This document shows, in pieces, positions 1-6,041 of a stretch of DNA of 15,999 nt. The notes beneath the pieces were generated by a model that searched no databases, had not been told where the DNA came from, and saw only the letters and a program-made list of their open reading frames with translations. The DNA comes from Betaproteobacteria bacterium. GTDB lineage: Bacteria; Pseudomonadota; Gammaproteobacteria; Burkholderiales; Burkholderiaceae_C. Where the stretch lies: the NCBI GenBank assembly GCA_005882155.1, contig VBCQ01000070.1, positions 1 to 15,999 on the forward strand, written 5' to 3'. Made by a program: the position numbers and the translations under genes. Each line of letters opens with the position of its first letter. The stretch's first letter is position 1.

Positions 1-176
1 ACCAGCGAGATCAGCGTCGTGAAGGTCAGACTGCTCGCAGTGATGCCGAGCCGGTCTTCGCGAAAGCGCAGACGCAGGGTCTGCAGCGTGTCGAGCCACG
101 GCCAGGTCTGCAGCGTCTGAAGAAAGCGCGCCACGTGACCTTGCCACGTGGTCTTGAAGGTCGTCGATAAATTCAT
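1..176 (-). CDS. YihY/BrkB-family inner membrane protein, N-terminal part (runs off left edge)
   Basis: The first 58 residues are readable from ATG 176..174. They start MNLSTTFKTTW and run into the segment RLRFREDRLGITASSLTFTT, the conserved entry to the first membrane helix in the YihY/BrkB (UPF0761) family. Family members are multi-pass inner-membrane proteins of poorly defined function; the old 'ribonuclease BN' name is a historical misassignment. An in-frame stop lies three codons before the ATG, so it is the most upstream start in this frame. A GTG at residue 15 (134..132), preceded by an AAGG-like sequence, is a possible alternative. No clear Shine-Dalgarno precedes the ATG. The segment contains an in-frame TLQT repeat. 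The gene is divergent from the DUF2069 gene, with the start codons almost touching. In related bacteria I recall a wrbA-like gene near this pair; none lies between them here. The C-terminal part is outside the window. Confidence 0.85.
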   Translation of the reverse strand, partial: MNLSTTFKTTWQGHVARFLQTLQTWPWLDTLQTLRLRFREDRLGITASSLTFTTLISL

Positions 177-184
177 TGCTGACT

Positions 185-574
185 ATGATGCCAGCAATGA
201 ATCCATCCTCTGCCCTGCCCGCTCCGGTCGCGTGGAGCCGCGCGATCGCGGTGGCGAGCCTGCTCGCGCTGATCGTGCTCGGCCTCGCATGGGAGCTCTG
301 GCTCGCGCCGACCGGCAACCGCACGCTGGTGCTGAAGGTGCTGCCGCTGGCGGTTCCGCTCGCCGGACTGCTGAAGAACCGCATGTACACGTATCGCTGG
401 GTCAGCCTACTGGTGTGGGTTTATTTCACCGAAGGCGTCGTGCGCGCGACCAGCGACCATGGTGCGAGCGTCGCATTGGCGAGCATCGAGGTCGTGCTGT
501 GCGTCGCGCTGTTCGCGGCGTGTGCGACACATGTGCGCTGGCGCTTGAGGAATGCCAAAGGAGCTGCGACTTGA
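185..574 (+). CDS. DUF2069 small integral membrane protein
   Basis: A protein of about 129 residues that fits the DUF2069 family of uncharacterised proteobacterial membrane proteins. It has four hydrophobic stretches: AVASLLALIVLGLAWELWL, then VLKVLPLAVPLAGLL, then WVSLLVWVYFTEGVVRA, then ASIEVVLCVALFAACA. Between helices 2 and 3 lies the basic motif LKNRMYTYRW, and the YFTEGVVRA motif in helix 3 is typical of the family. A short basic tail ends the protein. The start is uncertain: TTG 176, ATG 185, ATG 188 and ATG 197 are all in frame and none has a convincing Shine-Dalgarno. ATG 185 is the choice here; 197 would give a shorter tail (MNPSSALP) of family-like length. Its TGA stop overlaps the TTG start of the FAD-linked oxidase, so the two are probably co-transcribed and translationally coupled. 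Function unknown. Confidence 0.85.
   Translation: MMPAMNPSSALPAPVAWSRAIAVASLLALIVLGLAWELWLAPTGNRTLVLKVLPLAVPLAGLLKNRMYTYRWVSLLVWVYFTEGVVRATSDHGASVALASIEVVLCVALFAACATHVRWRLRNAKGAAT
557..563 (+). promoter_or_regulatory. Ribosome binding site fixing the TTG start of the FAD-linked oxidase
   Basis: AAAGGAG lies 7 bases before TTG 571, inside the end of the DUF2069 gene. No ATG or GTG lies in frame near this point. The family's N-terminal sequence begins here, so the site decides in favour of TTG 571 over a much longer in-frame extension to the left. Confidence 0.75.
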
Positions 575-1971
575 ATTTGATCGACACGCTTCGGCGTGCC
601 ATCGGAGAGAGAAACGTTCTCTGCGAAGGCGACCTGTCCGCCTGGGAACTCGACTGGCGCAAGCGCTATCGCGGCCGCGCGCTGGCCGTCGTTCGTCCCG
701 GCAATGTCGACGAAGTCGCCGCCGTCGTGAAGGCCTGCGCAGCGCACGGCACCGGCATCGTGCCGCAAGGCGGCAACACCGGTTTGGTGGGAGGATCGGT
801 GCCCGACGACAGCGGCACCCAGCTGCTACTCTCGCTCACGCGATTGAACCGCGTGCGCGATATCGATCGAGCGAATCTCACAATGACCGTCGATGCCGGC
901 TGCATCCTGCAATCGGTTCAGGAAGCCGCCGCGGGCGAGGACCTGCTGTTCCCCTTGAGTCTCGCCGCCGAGGGCAGCTGCACGATCGGCGGCAACCTCG
1001 CGACCAACGCCGGCGGCACGCAGGTGCTGCGCTACGGCAACGCGCGCGAGCTGTGCCTCGGCCTCGAAGTCGTGACGGCAACGGGCGAGGTCTGGGACGG
1101 CTTGACCGGTCTGCGCAAGGACAACACCGGATACGACTTGCGCGACCTGTTCATCGGCAGCGAAGGCACGCTCGGCGTCATCACCGGCGCCACATTGAAG
1201 CTGCATCCGCGGCCTGCCGCGCGCATGACGGCGTTCGCCGCGCTGCCGACGCTCGACGCGGCGGTGCAGTTGCTGCAGGCGGCGCAAGCGCGGCTCGGCG
1301 CAGGGCTGACCGGCTTCGAGCTGATGAGCGAGTTCTCTTTGGCGCTCGTGCGCAAGCATTTCCCGCAGCTTGCGCAACCCTTGCCGCCTGCGGCGTGGAC
1401 CGTGTTGCTCGAGCAGTCCGACAACGAGAGCGAAGCGCATGCGCGCGCGCTGTTCGAAGCGCTGCTCGAGGGCGCGCTCGAGGCCGGCACGATCAGCGAC
1501 GCCGCCGTCGCCGAAAGCCTCGAGCAGTCGCGCGCGATGTGGCATCTGCGCGAATCGATCCCGCTGGCGCAGGTCGAGGAAGGCCTCAACATCAAGCACG
1601 ACATCTCACTGCCTGTGTCGCGCATCCCGGCCTTCGTCGCCAGCACCGACGCCGCGCTGACGCGCAGCTTCGCCGGGGTGCGTCTGGTCAATTTCGGACA
1701 TCTCGGCGATGGCAATTTGCACTACAACGTGCAGGCACCGCCGGGTGTCGCGAATACCCAGTTCCTGAGCGACAACGAAGCCGCAGTGAACGCCCTCGTC
1801 TACGACGCGGTGACTGCGCACGGCGGCTCGATCTCGGCCGAGCACGGCGTCGGCGCACTCAAGCGCGAAGAGCTCGCGCTGCGCAAGCCGGCGGTGGCGA
1901 TGGAGATGATGCGAGCGATCAAGCGTGCGCTCGATCCCGCTGGATTGATGAACCCGGGGCGGATGCTGTAG
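571..1971 (+). CDS. FAD-binding oxidase, D-2-hydroxyglutarate/D-lactate dehydrogenase (GlcD-like) family
   Basis: A flavoprotein of 466 residues in the VAO/PCMH fold with a FAD-oxidase C-terminal domain. The family oxidises D-2-hydroxy acids (2-hydroxyglutarate, lactate, glycolate), often passing electrons to quinone or an electron-transfer flavoprotein. The FAD domain spans about residues 30-215: PQGGNTGLVGG (65-75), NLATNAGG (142-149) and GYDLRDLFIGSEGTLGVIT (187-205). The C-terminal domain carries HLGDGNLHYN (377-386) and EHGVGALK (424-431); His in both motifs are expected metal/substrate ligands. The protein ends in the usual LDPAGLMNPGRML. Length is normal for the family. There is no signal peptide, so it is cytoplasmic or membrane-associated. 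The start is TTG 571, supported by AAAGGAG; TTG overlaps the DUF2069 stop as TTGA. The gene converges on the nuo-linked transcript. Substrate cannot be assigned from sequence; the D-2-hydroxyglutarate dehydrogenase type looks the closest. Confidence 0.92.
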   Translation: MNLIDTLRRAIGERNVLCEGDLSAWELDWRKRYRGRALAVVRPGNVDEVAAVVKACAAHGTGIVPQGGNTGLVGGSVPDDSGTQLLLSLTRLNRVRDIDRANLTMTVDAGCILQSVQEAAAGEDLLFPLSLAAEGSCTIGGNLATNAGGTQVLRYGNARELCLGLEVVTATGEVWDGLTGLRKDNTGYDLRDLFIGSEGTLGVITGATLKLHPRPAARMTAFAALPTLDAAVQLLQAAQARLGAGLTGFELMSEFSLALVRKHFPQLAQPLPPAAWTVLLEQSDNESEAHARALFEALLEGALEAGTISDAAVAESLEQSRAMWHLRESIPLAQVEEGLNIKHDISLPVSRIPAFVASTDAALTRSFAGVRLVNFGHLGDGNLHYNVQAPPGVANTQFLSDNEAAVNALVYDAVTAHGGSISAEHGVGALKREELALRKPAVAMEMMRAIKRALDPAGLMNPGRML

Positions 1972-1972
1972 T

Positions 1973-1995
1973 CCTCTCTCCCTCTGGGAGAGGGG
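1973..1995. terminator. Hairpin between convergent genes, probable bidirectional terminator or REP-like palindrome
   Basis: CTCTCCC (1976-1982), loop TCT, and GGGAGAG (1986-1992) form a perfect 7-bp stem. It extends to 10 pairs on the plus-strand RNA (one G-U). It lies directly after the FAD-linked oxidase stop and 13 bases past the DUF1178 stop on the other strand, so it could end both transcripts. There is no T-tract on either side, so it is not a textbook intrinsic terminator. The CTCTCCC-GGGAGAG core resembles dispersed palindromes common in high-GC proteobacteria. Confidence 0.5.
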
Positions 1996-2008
1996 TCCGG
2001 AGAAACCG

Positions 2009-2458
2009 CTACTGCAGCGGCCCCTTCATCGCCGACGGCACCGGCAGCGACATCACGGCGATGCCTTCATCCTGCAGGGCTTGCGCTTCGTCCGGCGTCG
2101 CCTTGCCCCGAATCGCGCGCTCGTCGGTTTCACCGTAGTGAATGCGGCGCGCTTCTTCGGCGAAGCGCTCGCCGACGTCGTCGGTGTGGGCGATGACGTG
2201 CTGCACCGCGCGCAACCACGCCGCCTGCATCGTCATCGGAGCGGGGGCGCTGGCGGCAACGGGTGCCGCCGGAGCCTGCGGGTCGCGCGCCTTGGCCATG
2301 CTCAAGTGCGGCGCAGTCGGCAGGCGCGAGATCGACTTATCGCCGCACATCGGGCACTCGACGAGGGCGCGTTCGAACTGCGACTGAAAGTCGTCTTCGG
2401 ATGCGAACCAGCCTTCGAAGCGATGCTCGTTGGTGCAGCGCAGGTTCAGGACCTTCAT
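2009..2458 (-). CDS. DUF1178 zinc-ribbon-like protein
   Basis: A protein of 149 residues matching DUF1178. The N-terminus MKVLNLRCTNEHRFEGWFAS is followed by CPMC. Cys8 with His12, and Cys35 with Cys38, look like a small zinc ribbon. Residues 57-75 form an Ala/Pro-rich linker that joins it to the helical C-terminal part, with the family motif VGERFAEEARRIHYGETDERAIRGKAT. It has no signal peptide or membrane segment, so it is cytoplasmic. Function is unknown; the family is often found beside a NUDIX gene downstream of nuoN in betaproteobacteria. It starts 24 bases after the NUDIX stop and is the last gene of this transcript. No Shine-Dalgarno is visible. A three-codon ORF (ATG CGC GCA TGA) ends over the start codon. 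Confidence 0.88.
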   Translation of the reverse strand: MKVLNLRCTNEHRFEGWFASEDDFQSQFERALVECPMCGDKSISRLPTAPHLSMAKARDPQAPAAPVAASAPAPMTMQAAWLRAVQHVIAHTDDVGERFAEEARRIHYGETDERAIRGKATPDEAQALQDEGIAVMSLPVPSAMKGPLQ

Positions 2459-2482
2459 GCGCGCATTATCGGCAGACGGGGC

Positions 2483-3070
2483 TCAAGGTGCCGGCTGCCA
2501 CACCAACTGCCATCGGCCGGCTTGCCAATTCTGCAACCAAAGCAAGCCGATCAAGGTCTTCGCATCGGTGATCTCGCCGCGCTGCGCGAGGGCCATCAGC
2601 TCGTCGACGCCGGCGCTCGCCACATCGAGGAACTCGCCGTCGTCGAGCGCCGCATCCCCCGCGGTCAAGCCGCGCGCGAACCAGACCTCGATGCCTTCGC
2701 TCGAGTAGGCGATGGCGTTGTGCAGGATGCCGGCACGCGCCCATTCGCGCGCGCGGTAGCCGGTCTCTTCGGCCAGCTCGCGCACGGCGCATTGCAGCGG
2801 CGGCTCGCCGGGATCGATCTTGCCGGCGGGAAATTCGAGCATCACGCGCGCGAGCGGATGGCGGTATTGGCGCTCGACGACGAGCCGTCCGTCGCCCTGC
2901 AGCGGCACGATCATCACCGCGCCCGGATGAACGATGTATTCGCGCAGCGCGATGTTGCCGTTGGGCAGACGCACGCGATCGCAACGCACGTCGAGAAATG
3001 CGCCGCGATAGGCCTGTCGTGCTTCGACCAGCTCTTCGCGCAGATGCGCGTCGTCCTGCTTGCGGGTCAT
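2483..3070 (-). CDS. NUDIX hydrolase, ADP-ribose pyrophosphatase-like
   Basis: A protein of 195 residues with a perfect Nudix box, G-x5-E-x7-RELAEETGY, at residues 83-105. The Glu residues of RELAEE bind the catalytic divalent metal. Before it come EYIVHPGAVMIVPL (44-57) and RQYRHP (67-72), typical of the ADP-ribose pyrophosphatase branch, which hydrolyses nucleoside diphosphates linked to another group. The proline that usually follows the box in classical ADP-ribose pyrophosphatases is replaced by the YSSEGIE segment (122-128), so the exact substrate is uncertain. The start is ATG 3070..3068, overlapping the nuoN stop as TGATG. There is no independent Shine-Dalgarno, so translation is probably coupled to nuoN. 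Its place behind complex I suggests, but does not prove, a role in clearing NAD-derived ADP-ribose. A longer in-frame reading to 3607 is only the shadow of nuoN. Confidence 0.9.
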   Translation of the reverse strand: MTRKQDDAHLREELVEARQAYRGAFLDVRCDRVRLPNGNIALREYIVHPGAVMIVPLQGDGRLVVERQYRHPLARVMLEFPAGKIDPGEPPLQCAVRELAEETGYRAREWARAGILHNAIAYSSEGIEVWFARGLTAGDAALDDGEFLDVASAGVDELMALAQRGEITDAKTLIGLLWLQNWQAGRWQLVWQPAP

Positions 3071-4542
3071 CAGGTCGCGAGCGCCTGCACGATCGCTTGT
3101 GCGCACGCCGCCATCAGCCCGCCCGGCAGCAGACCGAACAGCAGCACCGCGGCACCGTTGATCGACAGCAGCAAGCGAACGTCGCCGCCGGCGACGATGG
3201 GTGCCGACTCGACAGGCTCGTCGAAGTACATGACCTTGACGAGGCGGATGTAGTAGTAGGCGGCGATCAGCGACAGCAGCACCGCGACCACCGCGAGCCC
3301 GATCAGGCCCGGCACGTTGGTCGACACCAGCGCCTGCAGCACGCTCATCTTGGCGTAGAAGCCGATCGTCGGCGGGATGCCGGCGAGCGAGAACATGAAG
3401 ATCGCCATCACTGCGGCGTACCAGGGGCTGCGCTTGGCCAGGCCCTTCAAGTCGTCGATCTGCTCCGACTCGAAGCCCTGGCGCGACAGCAGCATGATGA
3501 TGCCGAAGGTGCCGAGCGTCGTGAGCACGTAGCTCACCACATAGAACATCGCCGAGCTGTAGGCGTTGGCGGCCGACAGCGTGTTGTTGTTGACGACGCC
3601 CGGGCACAGGCCAAGCAGCATGAAGCCCATCTGCCCGATCGTCGAGTAGGCGAGCATGCGCTTCAGATTGCTCTGCGCGATCGCGGCGAGATTGCCGAGC
3701 GCCATCGAGCCGACCGACAGCACGATCAGCATCTGCTGCCAGTCGACCGCGAGACCGTTCAGGCCTTCGACGAGCAGCCGAATGCTGATCGCGAACGCCG
3801 CGAACTCGGGGGCGCCGCCGATCAGCAGCGTGACCGCCGTCGGGGCGCCCTGGTAGACGTCAGGCACCCACATGTGGAAGGGCACGGCGCCGAGCTTGAA
3901 GCCGAGGCCGGCGACGATGAAGACGAGACCGAACGCCAGCACCGACTTGTTGATCTGCCCGGTGCCGATCGCCTTGTAGACCTCGCCGATCTCGAGCGAG
4001 CCGGTGGCGCCGTACATCATTGACAAACCGTAAAGCAGGAAGCCGCTCGCCAGCGCGCCGAGCACGAAGTATTTCATCGCCGCTTCGGTGGCGTTGAGGC
4101 TGTCGCGCCGCATTGCCGTCAGCGCGTACAGCGACAGGCTCATCAGCTCCAGACCGAGGTAGACGACGAGGAAGTTGTTGGCCGACAGCATCACGCTGAT
4201 GCCGAGCAGCGAGAACATCGCGAGCGTGAAGAGCTCGCCTTTGAGCATCTCGCGCTCGGCCGCGTACGGCCGCGCATAGGCGAGCGTGACCATCACCGCG
4301 ACGGCCGCAAAGAAGCCGAGCAGGTGGCCCATCGGATCGGACACCACCATCCGCTGCATCGCGTACACCGTCGCGCCGCCGTTGAAGTAGGCGAGGTGCA
4401 TGACCGCGACCACGGCGAGCGACGCTTGCGCGATCAAATAGGTCGGCGTGCGGCGCGGATGCGTGACCCACAGGTCGACCATCGCGACCACGCAGGCCAT
4501 CGTCAGCAGCACGATCTCGGGGTAGACGGCGAGCCAGTTCAT
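3070..4542 (-). CDS. nuoN: NADH-quinone oxidoreductase subunit N
   Basis: A 490-residue antiporter-like subunit of the complex I membrane arm with about 14 helices. Key channel residues are visible by comparison with E. coli NuoN: Glu132 in LGLELMSLSLYAL (E. coli E133), Lys157 in EAAMKYFVLGALASGFLLYG (K158), Lys216 in GLGFKLGAVPFHMWVPDVYQGAP (K217), and Lys398 in IGFYAKMSVL (K395). The TM8 lysine (E. coli K247) is replaced by Glu246 in IGGAPEFAAF; the spacing from Lys216 is identical (30 residues), so the alignment is ungapped. The start is ATG 4542, 11 bases after the nuoM stop, with AGAAGA as a fair ribosome binding site. The stop overlaps the NUDIX start by one base. The upstream in-frame extension to 4851 belongs to the nuoM coding region and is not real. 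Confidence 0.97.
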   Translation of the reverse strand: MNWLAVYPEIVLLTMACVVAMVDLWVTHPRRTPTYLIAQASLAVVAVMHLAYFNGGATVYAMQRMVVSDPMGHLLGFFAAVAVMVTLAYARPYAAEREMLKGELFTLAMFSLLGISVMLSANNFLVVYLGLELMSLSLYALTAMRRDSLNATEAAMKYFVLGALASGFLLYGLSMMYGATGSLEIGEVYKAIGTGQINKSVLAFGLVFIVAGLGFKLGAVPFHMWVPDVYQGAPTAVTLLIGGAPEFAAFAISIRLLVEGLNGLAVDWQQMLIVLSVGSMALGNLAAIAQSNLKRMLAYSTIGQMGFMLLGLCPGVVNNNTLSAANAYSSAMFYVVSYVLTTLGTFGIIMLLSRQGFESEQIDDLKGLAKRSPWYAAVMAIFMFSLAGIPPTIGFYAKMSVLQALVSTNVPGLIGLAVVAVLLSLIAAYYYIRLVKVMYFDEPVESAPIVAGGDVRLLLSINGAAVLLFGLLPGGLMAACAQAIVQALAT

Positions 4543-4553
4543 GTCATTCTTCT

Positions 4554-6029
4554 TCAGTTCAGCTTGGACACCGCGACGTGCTTGAGCAGCTGGGTGACCG
4601 AGACGTGCATCGTGTCGGTGAAGGGTTTCGGATAGACGCCCATCCACAGCACCGCGATCGCGAGCAGCGACAGCATCAGCACCTCGCGCGGATTGGTGTC
4701 GACGAGCTTGCGCACATGCTCGTTGGCGATGGCGCCGAAGTACACGCGCTTGACCATCCACAGCGTGTACGACGCGCCGAGCACGAGCGTCGTCGCGGCG
4801 AGCAGGCCGAGCCAGAAGTTGACCTTGACAGTGCCGATGATGACCATCCACTCACCGACGAATCCGCCGGTGCCCGGCAAGCCGCAGTTGGCCATCGCGA
4901 AGAACACCGCCAGCGCGGTGAAGGTCGGCATCGTGTTGACGACGCCGCCGTAGCTCGAGATCTCGCGCGAGTGCACGCGGTCGTAGAGCACGCCGATGCA
5001 CAAGAACATCGCGCCCGAAACGAAGCCGTGCGAGATCATCTGCACCAGGCCGCCCGACACGCCGAGCTCGTTGAAGATGAAGAAGCCGAGCGTGACGAAG
5101 CCCATGTGGGCGACCGACGAGTACGCGACCAGCTTCTTCATGTCCTGCTGCACCAGCGCGACGAAGCCGATGTACAGCACCGCGATCAGCGACAGCGCGA
5201 TGATGAACCAGGCGTAATGGTGCGACGCATCGGGCGCGATCGGCAGCGAGAAGCGCAGGAAGCCGTAGGCGCCGAGCTTCAGCATGATCGCCGCCAGCAC
5301 CACCGAGCCGCCGGTGGGTGCCTCGACGTGCGCGTCGGGCAGCCAGGTGTGCACCGGCCACATCGGCACCTTGACCGCGAACGCGGCGAAGAATGCGAAG
5401 AACAACAGCGCCTGCGCGTTCATCGCGAGTGGCAGCTTGTGCCAGGTCAGGATGTCGAAGCTGCCGCCCGACTTGAAGTACAGGTAGATCAGCGCGACCA
5501 GCATCAGCAGCGAGCCGGCCAGCGTGTACAGAAAGAACTTGAAGGCTGCGTAGACGCGCCGTGGCCCGCCCCACACGCCGATGATGATGTACATCGGGAT
5601 CAGCGTGGCCTCGAAGAACGTGTAGAACAGCAGGCCGTCGAGCGCGGTGAAGACGCCGATCATGATGCCCGACAGGATCAGGAACGCGCCCATGTACTGA
5701 TTGACGCGCTCTTCGATCACCTGCCATGCCGAGATCACGACGATGACCGTCATGAACGCGGTGAGTAGAACGAACCACACCGAGATGCCGTCGACGCCGA
5801 GCCGGTAGTGCACGTTGAAGCGGTCGATCCAGGCGAGGTTCTCCTGGAACTGCATTGCGGCAGTGCTCACATCGAAGGCGGTGATCAGCGGCAGCGTGAT
5901 GACGAAGCTCGCGACCGCGGCGACGAGCGCGATCCAGCGCACCGCGTGGGCGTTCTCGTCGCGGCCGTAGGCCAGCAGCACGCCGCCCGACAGAATCGGC
6001 AGCCAGATCGCGAGGCTCAGCAGTCCCAT
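4554..6029 (-). CDS. nuoM: NADH-quinone oxidoreductase subunit M
   Basis: A 491-residue antiporter-like proton-pumping subunit of the membrane arm. Channel residues are all present: Glu140 in FFEATLIPMYIIIGVWG (E. coli E144), Lys220 in AVKVPMWPVHTWLPDAHVEAPT (K234), Lys251 in IMLKLGAYGFLRF (K265), and Glu393 in GGFVGEWMVIIG (E407). The KKLVAYSSVAHMGFV segment (298-312) is typical of the family. Length is normal. ATG 6029 starts the protein 12 bases after the nuoL stop; the leader GAGAACAACAAC has only a weak Shine-Dalgarno. It sits between NuoL and NuoN in the assembled pump, matching gene order. Confidence 0.98.
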   Translation of the reverse strand: MGLLSLAIWLPILSGGVLLAYGRDENAHAVRWIALVAAVASFVITLPLITAFDVSTAAMQFQENLAWIDRFNVHYRLGVDGISVWFVLLTAFMTVIVVISAWQVIEERVNQYMGAFLILSGIMIGVFTALDGLLFYTFFEATLIPMYIIIGVWGGPRRVYAAFKFFLYTLAGSLLMLVALIYLYFKSGGSFDILTWHKLPLAMNAQALLFFAFFAAFAVKVPMWPVHTWLPDAHVEAPTGGSVVLAAIMLKLGAYGFLRFSLPIAPDASHHYAWFIIALSLIAVLYIGFVALVQQDMKKLVAYSSVAHMGFVTLGFFIFNELGVSGGLVQMISHGFVSGAMFLCIGVLYDRVHSREISSYGGVVNTMPTFTALAVFFAMANCGLPGTGGFVGEWMVIIGTVKVNFWLGLLAATTLVLGASYTLWMVKRVYFGAIANEHVRKLVDTNPREVLMLSLLAIAVLWMGVYPKPFTDTMHVSVTQLLKHVAVSKLN

Positions 6030-6041
6030 GTTGTTGTTCTC

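Noticed and set aside
78..116. Direct repeat GGTCTGCAGCGT at 78-89 and 105-116.
   Set aside because: The copies are 27 bases apart and in frame within the YihY-type gene, encoding a repeated LQT. It is better explained as coding sequence than as a regulatory repeat.
141..171. Possible sigma-70 promoter TTGCCA with a GATAAA-like box for the DUF2069 gene.
   Set aside because: Spacing (18-19) and the -10 match are poor, and a competing TATGAT lies at 184. It is too weak to annotate without transcript data.
148..570. Upstream extension of the FAD-linked oxidase reading frame.
   Set aside because: It overlaps the DUF2069 gene in another frame, encodes Arg-rich sequence without homology to the family, and has no ribosome binding site. 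TTG 571 is well supported.
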